DNA from: Pseudomonadales bacterium
Lineage (GTDB): Bacteria > Pseudomonadota > Gammaproteobacteria > Pseudomonadales > Azotimanducaceae
Length of the DNA stretch: 64,000 bases
NCBI GenBank assembly: GCA_011525295.1
Contig: WTGV01000057.1
Coordinates: forward strand, 22,960 to 86,959
Reading direction: 5' to 3'
Both the position numbers and the translations under genes were made by a program. This document shows, piece by piece, positions 45,541 to 53,354 of the stretch (position 1 is the first letter of the stretch; every line of letters starts with the position of its first letter). The notes below the pieces were generated by a model. The model was not told the origin of the DNA, made no database searches, and saw only the letters and a list, made by a program, of their open reading frames with translations.

Positions 45541-47421
45541 GTGTTGCAATTCAGAGATATTCATTTCAAGTACGATAACCAACCGCTCTTTTCGGGGTTA
45601 TCACTAACAATACACGCTGGGCATAAAGCCTGCATCGTTGGACGGAACGGTGTCGGAAAGACCACACTGTTCGAGCTGCTCCTCGGAAACCTGATCCCAG
45701 ACGACGGGGACATAAGCTATCCCAAGGAATGGCGCGTTGCGACTCTGCGTCAGAACGTAGCTCCGAGCGGGCGTTCGGCCCTCGATTTTGTGATGGATGG
45801 AGACGCGACCTTGCGTAGTCTTGAACGCATGATCGAAACGGCTACAAAAGGTGCCGACGACAGCAAACTCGTAGCTTCCTTGAGTGCATACGAGGATCAG
45901 GGAGGGTACCGTTACGCTCAACGCGCCGAGACGATTTTGCACGGACTTGGATTTTCTTCCGAGGACTTCGACAAACCTCACGGCGAATTCTCTGGTGGAT
46001 GGCGAATTCGACTCAATCTCGCTCAAACGTTGATGGTACCTTCCGATTACCTTTTGCTCGACGAACCGACGAATCATCTAGACTTAGAAGCCGTGTCATG
46101 GCTCTATCGTTGGTTATTTAAGTACGAAGGAACGGTCGTTCTGATAGCGCACGATCGTGAGTTTATAGATCGCATTGCAACTCAAGTCATACACGTGGAT
46201 CAAGGGGTAGCCAGAACTTACAGTGGTGGATACAGCGCGTTTGAAAAGCAACGAGCAGCACTCTTACTTGAGCAGGAAACATTACTTCAGAGACAGGAAA
46301 AAGAAAGAGCTCGAATTCAAAAATTTGTCGATAGATTTCGCGCCAAGGCTAGTAAAGCCAAGCAAGTTCAGAGTAGGATCAAATTGCTCGAAAAAATGAC
46401 ATATACCGCGGTTCTACGCGATGAGGCACCGTATCAGTTTTCGTTTTCGTCTCCGACTCGATTCGATCGACCAATGGTGAGTTTTGAGACTTGTACTTTA
46501 GGATACGGTCAGCATCAGGTAATCCGAGAGTTCACCCAACGAATCTATCCCCGAGATCGAATCGGAATCCTTGGTATTAACGGTGCCGGTAAAACGACGC
46601 TGTTAAAAGCTATCGCAAAAGAACTTGACCCTTTAGAAGGTACGGTGGGAGTGAGTGAACACACGACCATAGGCTACTTCGCACAGCATCAGCTAGAGGT
46701 GTTAACACGTACGACTTCTGCTTACGAGCACATTGAAGAAAGTTCCGATCTGTCCGCGCAGTCGATCCGTAATTTCTTGGGTGCTTGGGGATTTTCCGGT
46801 TCATCAATATTTCGGCCGGTTTCCCAATTGAGTGGAGGTGAAAAAGCTCGCTTGGTGCTTGCGAAGCTTGCGTTACAAAAACCCGCGTTATTGGTTCTAG
46901 ACGAACCTACTAACCATCTCGATTTAGAAATGCGTAGCGCACTAGCGAGTGCGTTGGACAACTTTGAAGGGGCAGTCGTTGTCGTCGCGCACGATCAACA
47001 CCTTCTCCGACAGTGTGTCGATGAATTTTGGCTCATCAGTGATGGCGCGATCTCCGTGTACCGAGGCGACTTAGATGACTATGAGGCGATGCTGACCCCG
47101 GTAGTAAATGACCAACTAGATACCCGTAGTTTCAACTCCAAAGCGAAAAGACAACATCGTGCCCTGATACGGGAGCAGAAGAGAGCTTTCGCCAGAGAAA
47201 TTAACCGTATTGAGAGCTCTCTGGAAGAAATTTCTGGAGAAGTGGAATCGTTAACGGAGCGCTTAAAAGACCCGACGACGCTGAAACACCTAGATCGAGA
47301 CGAGTTGAACAGACTTCTCGCCCGGCATAGTGACCTCACTCAGGAGGCAACGCGCTTGGAAGGTTTGTGGTACTCGCTTACCGAGTCGATGGATCGATGT
47401 ACCGAGGATCCGATTCAGTGA
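45541..47421 (+). CDS. yheS: ABC-F family ATPase, YheS type
   Basis: Cytosolic ribosome-associated ABC-F protein with two nucleotide-binding domains and no membrane part. Walker A motifs are GRNGVGKTT (near 38) and GINGAGKTT (near 345). Signature motifs are GEFSGGWRIRLNLAQ and SQLSGGEKARLVLAK, and both LLLDEPTNHLDLE and LVLDEPTNHLDLE Walker B blocks are intact. The basic linker between the domains and the long C-terminal coiled coil (about 535-615) match YheS. The start is GTG at 45541 (TTG follows). Its end overlaps the convergent PDZ-protein gene by seven bases. Confidence 0.9.
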   Translation: MLQFRDIHFKYDNQPLFSGLSLTIHAGHKACIVGRNGVGKTTLFELLLGNLIPDDGDISYPKEWRVATLRQNVAPSGRSALDFVMDGDATLRSLERMIETATKGADDSKLVASLSAYEDQGGYRYAQRAETILHGLGFSSEDFDKPHGEFSGGWRIRLNLAQTLMVPSDYLLLDEPTNHLDLEAVSWLYRWLFKYEGTVVLIAHDREFIDRIATQVIHVDQGVARTYSGGYSAFEKQRAALLLEQETLLQRQEKERARIQKFVDRFRAKASKAKQVQSRIKLLEKMTYTAVLRDEAPYQFSFSSPTRFDRPMVSFETCTLGYGQHQVIREFTQRIYPRDRIGILGINGAGKTTLLKAIAKELDPLEGTVGVSEHTTIGYFAQHQLEVLTRTTSAYEHIEESSDLSAQSIRNFLGAWGFSGSSIFRPVSQLSGGEKARLVLAKLALQKPALLVLDEPTNHLDLEMRSALASALDNFEGAVVVVAHDQHLLRQCVDEFWLISDGAISVYRGDLDDYEAMLTPVVNDQLDTRSFNSKAKRQHRALIREQKRAFAREINRIESSLEEISGEVESLTERLKDPTTLKHLDRDELNRLLARHSDLTQEATRLEGLWYSLTESMDRCTEDPIQ

Positions 47422-48440
47422 ATCATTTGATCTTCGGCATTTCGAAAGATCACAGATGTTCGCTCCAATTCAATCTCCACTGTCTTCCCTTTGCGTTTTA
47501 CATCCACATCAATCACATCGTTCTCGGAAAGCTTCAACGCCTTGGTAACATGATCTATGGCACGTATCGCCGTGTCTTCGATGTCTACTAAGATGTCTCC
47601 AGCCTTGAAATCACTGTCTTTAGGAGCTTTTAATACTAATACGCCAAACTCCACGTCGAAATACTGTCCCATCTCGTCTTCAATTTCCAACAGAAACACT
47701 GAGGGCGGGGCTCTGTATTCAAGGGTAACCGCTCCGGGTCTATCATGATCCCACATCACTATTGGCCCCATCGGCCCCTTGAGTGTTTTCAAGGGAAACT
47801 TTGTCAGCAACGTTTCGTCATCATTCTTGATCTCAATTTCAACGTCTTTCCCTTCTCGACTTACAGTAAGAGCGAGTGGCGGAAAGCCTTTGATCACATT
47901 GGCATAAGGAAATAGGTAGTATTGCATAGTCGCTACGGGGTCTTCCAGTTCGTCAACTGCAACTTTGTCGTTAATCTTGACGATGACGTCGCTTGCCTTA
48001 AGATCAGTAAGATGAAATCGACCCTCTGGCTCAATGGATGTCACTAACACTTGGTTTTCTGGCGTAGCTTCCAAAGTAATTCCTAGTTCCTGTTCTCCGA
48101 AACCCGCGAATCTGCCTGAAAGGTTGTTTAGCATTGTCTTCATGAAGTCTTCAATCGGTGAGACCATATCTTTGATATTCATAGCATTCGAAAGGTCGAC
48201 AAGGGCACTTTCAGCTAATACCCAAGACTCCAGCTCAGCCAACGTGTCCAAATACCGGTCGCTGTCTAGGAGTGGCTGAAATTCTTCAATTGGTTCACTG
48301 TCGTCTTGTTGGTCCTCATCGCTAGAGGATTGCCCTTGAGCCCACAGCATTGGTGCGACCAAAATTATCATCGCAATCGACAGTATTTGATGTACTCTTC
48401 CCATATGTTCGTCTTTCATGTTTTGTTTGTTTCTTGACAC
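47415..48440 (-). CDS. secreted PDZ-domain protein, fourth of the tandem set
   Basis: A 341-residue exported protein and the last gene of the sigma-factor operon. The signal peptide core IAMIILVAPMLWAQG suggests the true start may be the Met at 48404. After an acidic stretch rich in Asp/Glu (QSSSDEDQQDDSEP), PDZ1 begins at about residue 118 (LGITLEATPENQVLVTSIEP). PDZ2 begins at about 245 (VFLLEIEDEMGQYFDVEFGV, then AGDILVDIEDTAIRAIDHV). It is the most diverged copy: it has no clear coiled coil and its C-terminus ends AEDQMIH instead of the shared AILE-like end. No protease domain is present. It lies five bases from its upstream neighbour. Confidence 0.8.
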   Translation of the reverse strand: MSRNKQNMKDEHMGRVHQILSIAMIILVAPMLWAQGQSSSDEDQQDDSEPIEEFQPLLDSDRYLDTLAELESWVLAESALVDLSNAMNIKDMVSPIEDFMKTMLNNLSGRFAGFGEQELGITLEATPENQVLVTSIEPEGRFHLTDLKASDVIVKINDKVAVDELEDPVATMQYYLFPYANVIKGFPPLALTVSREGKDVEIEIKNDDETLLTKFPLKTLKGPMGPIVMWDHDRPGAVTLEYRAPPSVFLLEIEDEMGQYFDVEFGVLVLKAPKDSDFKAGDILVDIEDTAIRAIDHVTKALKLSENDVIDVDVKRKGKTVEIELERTSVIFRNAEDQMIH

Positions 48441-48445
48441 TACGT

Positions 48446-49396
48446 TTAATCCAAAATCGTGCGTAATCTAAACTCATTTTTGTCTAGAGTCACGCTTCTT
48501 TCTCGTTTATTTCGTTTAACAAGAAGCTTAAGTTCGCCTTGGCCATCCTGTATTTCTTCAATTGCTTGAGATACAGTACGTATCTGTTGATCATCAACTT
48601 TCAACAAAATGTCTCCAGGTTTAATAGCTTCGATTTCTTCTACTTCTAACACTAACACGCCGTACTCTACACCGAAGTAGCGACCAAATTCCTCTTCGAT
48701 ATCCATGACATATACAGTGTTGCTTGGACGATCGAAATCTGATCGGAACAATGAACTCAGGCGATCACGAATATCGCGCAGAGTTTCTGGCATTTGATAC
48801 GTAGGAGTCTGGTCTGGAGCTATCGACGACCATCGGACAGTAGCGACATCTACTTGAACTTCTTCGGTACCGCGTAGCAACGTGACCCTTATGATGGATC
48901 CAGGCGCGTTCGAATTGATCAATTCGACTAAAGACGCTACTGGATCATCTAGTTCAGCAATGTACACATCACCGATTGTCGTAATCACGTCTCCAGCTAG
49001 AATGCCAGCTATTTTTGCGGGTGCCCCTTCCAAGACCCTAATTATCGGTACTCCAGCGTCTGTTACCTGATCCAATTGAATTCCGATAAATCCTTTCGTC
49101 GTGTCGTCTCGAGCCAGTGCATAGCGAGAAAAGAGAGTGTCAATGGGCGGGCGTCGAATTGATGGCATTGCATCAAATAGCTCTTGCATTGTTTCAAGAC
49201 GTACTTCTAGCTGGTGCATCTGAGCTTCTAACTTGTGTAATCGACTGTCTTCAGTTTGTTGTTGGAGAATGACTAGCTCTTCTTTGGAATCTAAAGTATC
49301 GGAGTCGTCGGCGACTAGGTTCAAATTAAAGCTTGCGAAGACGCAAACGATACAGGCTAAGACAATGGAAGATTTCATACACATGGACCTAAACAT
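48446..49396 (-). CDS. secreted PDZ-domain protein, third of the tandem set
   Basis: A 316-residue exported protein. The signal peptide SSIVLACIVCVFASFNLNLVA is followed by a short coiled coil (about 45-80, LHKLEAQMHQLEVRLETMQE). PDZ1 is at about 103-190 (GFIGIQLDQVTDAGVPIIRV, then AGDVITTIGD). PDZ2 is at about 225-310 (VYVMDIEEEFGRYFGVEYGV, then PGDILLKVDDQQIRTVSQ). The end NEFRLRTILD aligns with its siblings. The second PDZ is unusual: the segment between its first strand and the carboxylate loop is a fixed MEIEEEFG-YF-VEYGVLVL block in all four proteins. No catalytic residues are seen. Confidence 0.82.
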   Translation of the reverse strand: MFRSMCMKSSIVLACIVCVFASFNLNLVADDSDTLDSKEELVILQQQTEDSRLHKLEAQMHQLEVRLETMQELFDAMPSIRRPPIDTLFSRYALARDDTTKGFIGIQLDQVTDAGVPIIRVLEGAPAKIAGILAGDVITTIGDVYIAELDDPVASLVELINSNAPGSIIRVTLLRGTEEVQVDVATVRWSSIAPDQTPTYQMPETLRDIRDRLSSLFRSDFDRPSNTVYVMDIEEEFGRYFGVEYGVLVLEVEEIEAIKPGDILLKVDDQQIRTVSQAIEEIQDGQGELKLLVKRNKRERSVTLDKNEFRLRTILD

Positions 49397-49421
49397 TGTT
49401 CAATTCGATTAAATTCTGTGG

Positions 49422-50495
49422 TCATTCCAGAATTGCGCGCAGACTGAATTTGTCTTTTTCGAGAGTAATGTTCATTTCTTTTTTCTTTCGTTTAATTTGA
49501 AGCTCGATCTTATCTTCTGCGTTATGTTTGTGTTGGAACGCCTGTGAAATGGAGCGTATTGGTTTGTCGTCAATTTTTAGCAGAATGTCACCTGCTTGAA
49601 TGCTGTCCTCGTCGGGCGCTTTGACCACCAACACACCATACTCCACATCAAAATAGCTACCCAAGTCTTCTTCTATTTCCATCACGAAAAATTTATTATC
49701 AGCTCCAGGAAAACTTGCCGTGATATAGTTCCAAAATCTCGGATCCACTGGTGTGTTATTAATCGTGACTCCGTCGACAGCATGCCATTGCCCACCAAAA
49801 GCACGGAGTTTCTCCATCGAAAATCGATCGATCGTGGCGACCTCGATTTCTTGCTCATCGTCATTTCGTTGTAATATTAGACGAACGACCGTGCCCGGTA
49901 CTTTCGAAGTGATTACTTCAACCGCGGATTGAACCGGATCTTCGAGGTTCAAAAGATCGACGTCGTCTATACTCGAAATCACGTCGCCAGCTTTAACTCC
50001 TGCAAGGTATGCCGGTGCCGTGTCCATCACTCCTTTGATCAGCACCCCATTACTCGAAGCAGCCTCTAACATGACTCCTATAACACCATCAGTGTGTCCA
50101 CGAAAATTCCGCAACGTTGGTTCTCGAATTAAATTTAGTGTGATGGGAGCGATCTGTTCGTTTAGCTTGTTGGTCAGAATCAGTACATCATCGAAGACTA
50201 GTTGAGAGTTTTGGGGCTCGGCTGAGACTTTTTTCAACTGATTACGCGCTTCTTGTAGTTCTACAGCGGCAGCATCAAACAATTTTTGAGCTTCATCAAA
50301 CTTTGCTTTTGCTGCTCTTACGCTAGCTTCTTTAGTTTGAAGTTCTTGCGCCGCGTCGTCTTCTATCTGAGTGACCGTTTCACCCTCTGTGTCGGCTTGC
50401 AATACTGCGGACAGTTGGATTACGACGATGAGTGCTAAAAGTTTAAGTGCTTTCATATCGGTATTGATTTCATTAAATTGCTTAAAACGTTTCAC
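49422..50495 (-). CDS. secreted PDZ-domain protein, second of the tandem set
   Basis: A 357-residue exported protein. The signal peptide core KALKLLALIVVIQLSAVLQA may start at Met 50456. A predicted coiled coil covers about 40-92 (rich in Ala, Glu, Lys and Gln). PDZ1 is at about 137-225 (VIGVMLEAASSNGVLIKGV, then AGDVISSIDDVDLLNLEDP). PDZ2 is at about 268-355 (FFVMEIEEDLGSYFDVEYGV, then AGDILLKIDDKPIRSISQAF), ending KFSLRAILE. The open frame starts with GTG, overlapping the TGA of the first PDZ gene. It has no protease or enzymatic domain. Confidence 0.82.
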   Translation of the reverse strand: MKRFKQFNEINTDMKALKLLALIVVIQLSAVLQADTEGETVTQIEDDAAQELQTKEASVRAAKAKFDEAQKLFDAAAVELQEARNQLKKVSAEPQNSQLVFDDVLILTNKLNEQIAPITLNLIREPTLRNFRGHTDGVIGVMLEAASSNGVLIKGVMDTAPAYLAGVKAGDVISSIDDVDLLNLEDPVQSAVEVITSKVPGTVVRLILQRNDDEQEIEVATIDRFSMEKLRAFGGQWHAVDGVTINNTPVDPRFWNYITASFPGADNKFFVMEIEEDLGSYFDVEYGVLVVKAPDEDSIQAGDILLKIDDKPIRSISQAFQHKHNAEDKIELQIKRKKKEMNITLEKDKFSLRAILE

Positions 50496-51931
50496 TCCAA
50501 AATTGCGTGCAAACTAAATTCATCCTTGTCAAGTGTGATGCTCTTCTCTCGTTTATTCCTCTTCAGCAAAATCTCGACTTCCTCGTCCGCGTCTTGTTTG
50601 TGTCGAAACGCATGCGATAGAGACCGTACAGGTTTTTCATCGATTTCTAACAAAATATCACCAGCTTGAATCCCTTCCACGTCTTCTGCTTTGAGTACAA
50701 GGACCCCGTACTCAACATTGAAGTACCCACCGAACTCTTCTTCAATCTCCATAACGAAGATTTTGTTGTCGGTTCTTGGCACACTAAGCAAGTCGGCTGT
50801 ATCACCAATGACTCTAGCAAATCCTTCTATCTCTGGATTCAGAGCGTTTGGAATTGAGGTCGAATAGGCTGTAGAGGGTGTAATGTTCGCATATAAGGAA
50901 TTACGATCAATGACCGCCACACTTACGTCTCGTTCGTCGTGGTTGCGTTCTATCGCTAAACGAATGATTGAGCCAGATTTTTTTAGTGCAATAAAAGCTG
51001 CCGTGAATGCAGTCGGATTATCAATATCGGAAAGTTCAACATCTCCTACAGCCAAAATTTCGTCGTCCGCTTGAATACCAGCTATGTCTGCAGGTGCTCC
51101 TTCATAAACCTCTTGAATCGGTACTCCAGAGTCCGTTGCTTCCCCTAATAAGACACCGATCACTCCGTCATTCTGACGCACAGTTCTCCGTTCTCCAATA
51201 TAAACTCCGCCTGCAAAGCCACTAGGTACGTAAGGTAAGTTTCGAGCAATTGTGGCAATTTCTAAGTCAATCTCTTCAGCGTCGCGCTCCAACGTGAATT
51301 GCATGACCGAACCTGGCTTATACGAAGCGATTAAAGCACGAACTGTATCAATGGGATCATCTATACTGTCAACTTCTACACCGACTGCGCTCAGAATAAT
51401 ATCGCCCGCTTGGACACCCGCGATATTTGCAGGTGTACCATCATACACCTCTACAATTGTGATCCCGCTGTCCGTTGCCTCTCCCAATTGGACACCAATG
51501 TATCCTCGATTTGCCGAAGTACTAGTTGCTGAGGAATCGGACGCTAAATCCGCAAGTATAGCGTACCTATATTGAGCATCCTGATCGAACGCGTCTTGTC
51601 GTTCAGCAACAAGACTTGAAGTAATCGCTTCAATGTGGGTCCTGTGTCGGTTCTGTGCCTCGCGAAGAATCGCAGATTCTACAATTAATTGATTTCGAGC
51701 TGTTCTCAGCTCTGCAGCTTTCTCATCGAATGCACGTTGTTTCTCTTCAAGTGCGGTTTCCAATTCCTTTACTAAGGCTTCCGTCTCAACAAGCTCCTTC
51801 GTAGCATCTACTTTTTTACTCGTATCCGCAGTAACCGAATCATCATCGTCCTTTGCGATGCCGTTCACGCCCACTAGGAAAAGGGTGAGCAGGGTAAGTG
51901 TTTGTGGTGCTTTCATGACTCCTTTCTCCAA
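50492..51931 (-). CDS. secreted PDZ-domain protein, first of the tandem set (three PDZ domains)
   Basis: Largest member, with 479 residues. The signal peptide is KAPQTLTLLTLFLVGVNGIA; the ATG at 51916, after GGAGAAAGGAG, is a better start than the TTG at 51931. A coiled coil runs over about 40-112 (LVKELETALEEKQRAFDEKA). There are three PDZ domains: about 142-230 (GYIGVQLGEATDSGITIVEV), 258-345 (GVIGVLLGEATDSGVPIQEV) and 388-478 (FVMEIEEEFGGYFNVEYGVL). The first two are near copies, showing an internal domain duplication relative to the siblings. It ends DEFSLHAILE. It starts six bases after the putative anti-sigma factor gene, so its expression is tied to the sigma unit. Confidence 0.83.
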   Translation of the reverse strand: MEKGVMKAPQTLTLLTLFLVGVNGIAKDDDDSVTADTSKKVDATKELVETEALVKELETALEEKQRAFDEKAAELRTARNQLIVESAILREAQNRHRTHIEAITSSLVAERQDAFDQDAQYRYAILADLASDSSATSTSANRGYIGVQLGEATDSGITIVEVYDGTPANIAGVQAGDIILSAVGVEVDSIDDPIDTVRALIASYKPGSVMQFTLERDAEEIDLEIATIARNLPYVPSGFAGGVYIGERRTVRQNDGVIGVLLGEATDSGVPIQEVYEGAPADIAGIQADDEILAVGDVELSDIDNPTAFTAAFIALKKSGSIIRLAIERNHDERDVSVAVIDRNSLYANITPSTAYSTSIPNALNPEIEGFARVIGDTADLLSVPRTDNKIFVMEIEEEFGGYFNVEYGVLVLKAEDVEGIQAGDILLEIDEKPVRSLSHAFRHKQDADEEVEILLKRNKREKSITLDKDEFSLHAILE

Positions 51932-51937
51932 AGTTGA

Positions 51938-52453
51938 TTAATTAAAGAGCGCTACTTTTTGGTATGTGTTCTGTTGTTGCTGTCGACGAATTGCAAGATA
52001 GTTCTCTGTCAAAGTTTCTTGCGTCTTCAGCAATTCTTGTCGCCGCGCGGTAGCACTCTGCGGGAGCTTTTCGATCTCTTGGTCAATATTCGTTATCCGA
52101 TGCACTATTGCAGTCAATGTCAAAGCAGACGACTGCTGTTGGAAATCTAGATCTGAAGGTAATGTTTCTCGAGGCTCTACTACTGCAAGTTCATTCTCTT
52201 CGACACCCCCATTCGCCGCGATATTTGTGGGCGGCGGAATCTTTGATTGCTGGTCGACTACGACCCAAAGAGTCGCGACAAACAGCGAAAGAACGACACT
52301 ACACTGTATCAACTTTCGCTTGAATGTTTTTCTTCTTTGGATCGTATTCTGAACATCCAGCAACAAACCTTTGGGAGGGTTTTGAAGGGGAAGTTGTTGT
52401 AATTGCTCCGAGAAATTTTCGAAAGAATTTATGGACATGAAAGAGTGCTCCAT
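51938..52453 (-). CDS. putative single-pass anti-sigma factor
   Basis: A 171-residue protein with a cytoplasmic N-terminal part (1-46), one membrane helix (about 48-65, LIQCSVVLSLFVATLWVVV) and a periplasmic part with a coiled-coil-like C-terminal segment (about 115-160). It starts inside the end of the ECF sigma gene (25-base overlap; the internal Met at 52438 would shorten it). Position, overlap and topology fit a membrane anti-sigma factor. It lacks an HxxxCxxC zinc motif, so it is not of the ZAS class. I infer the role from context; no sequence family is recognised. Confidence 0.6.
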   Translation of the reverse strand: MEHSFMSINSFENFSEQLQQLPLQNPPKGLLLDVQNTIQRRKTFKRKLIQCSVVLSLFVATLWVVVDQQSKIPPPTNIAANGGVEENELAVVEPRETLPSDLDFQQQSSALTLTAIVHRITNIDQEIEKLPQSATARRQELLKTQETLTENYLAIRRQQQQNTYQKVALFN

Positions 52454-53028
52454 CTGCTTAGGAGTTCAGTTTGGACCGACTTTCCCACAGTTTCCTCCAC
52501 TGGGGTGCGTGAATCAGTTGAACTCATTTTTTGCGACAATCTTGAAATAATAACTTTTGAATAACTCGTGCTGCGTTTGAGTATTTGCCCAATTTCTTTG
52601 TGGGTATATCCTTCCACGCAGTACATCCAGACCACCAATCTCGTTTTTGGATCCATTTTCGACAGGGCTTTATCGATGTCTATCGAATTAGCTTGATCGA
52701 TTTCTTCGTATCCTTCTTCTGGCTCTACATCGATTCGCCGTTTGTGCCAAGGAGAACGAATTCTCAGGTAGCACCGATTAATTGCAACGGTGCGAACCCA
52801 ACCAACGAATCGATCCGGATTCTTAACGGTGTGAGCTTTGGTAATCACATCGACAAAAGTGTCCTGAGTGACGTCCTCGGCGGCATGGCTATCGCCTAAA
52901 ACTCGAAGCGCCATCGAATATACGTGGGGCGCTAGCCGTTCAAACACTGCTGTTTGCGCGTTCACATCGCCCCGCATGAGCTTGTGCACGGTCTGCTCAT
53001 CAATTTCCACACCGCGAATGCTGGTCAT
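52429..53028 (-). CDS. ECF-type RNA polymerase sigma factor
   Basis: A 199-residue sigma-70 family protein with only regions 2 and 4. Region 2 reads SMALRVLGDSHAAEDVTQDT then FVGWVRTVAINRCYLRIR (about 38-90). Region 4 reads ALSKMDPKTRLVVWMYCVEG then YTHKEIGQILKRSTSYSKVI (about 122-160). It is the first gene of a minus-strand unit with a membrane protein and four PDZ proteins. It is divergent from a SpoIIE-STAS phosphatase gene, with 326 bases between. It presumably controls its own operon; no promoter box of the ECF type could be fixed by eye. Confidence 0.9.
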   Translation of the reverse strand: MTSIRGVEIDEQTVHKLMRGDVNAQTAVFERLAPHVYSMALRVLGDSHAAEDVTQDTFVDVITKAHTVKNPDRFVGWVRTVAINRCYLRIRSPWHKRRIDVEPEEGYEEIDQANSIDIDKALSKMDPKTRLVVWMYCVEGYTHKEIGQILKRSTSYSKVIISRLSQKMSSTDSRTPVEETVGKSVQTELLSRWSTLSCP

Positions 53029-53354
53029 GCTAAATTAGATTGTTCTATTGGAAAAAAGGTCACAAGTACTTGATAACTAAATTTATTTTCTGTACGTTCG
53101 TTAATAGACACATGATTAGTCTATGTTACGCTCGAATGGTTCATAGCCTACGATCGCTGATCGTGGAACCAAACGCGTAAATCGAACATCTGTTAGTGGA
53201 TTAGGGTTGCCTTGCGCGATTTGGATCGGTTCAAACTTTTGATAGCTCACTCTCACAAGAGTTGTAAACGCTGGTAATTCTCTTAAAATAATGAGTTTAT
53301 TCGATGCTAGTTCAGAGTATCTCTTGACAGTAGTGTTGGTGCGTACCGCTACGT
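53029..53354. other. divergent intergenic region between the ECF sigma and SpoIIE genes
   Basis: The 326 bases must hold promoters for both directions. On the plus strand a TTGTAA-N16-TAAAAT element is seen (listed separately). On the minus strand only a weak TTGTGA near 53060-53065 can be found. No gene is supported here. Confidence 0.5.
53262..53289 (+). promoter_or_regulatory. possible sigma-70-type promoter for the SpoIIE-STAS gene
   Basis: TTGTAA at 53262-53267 and TAAAAT at 53284-53289 are 16 bases apart, matching four of six and five of six consensus bases. This would give a leader of about 60 bases before the ATG at 53355. The spacing is slightly short. Confidence 0.3.
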
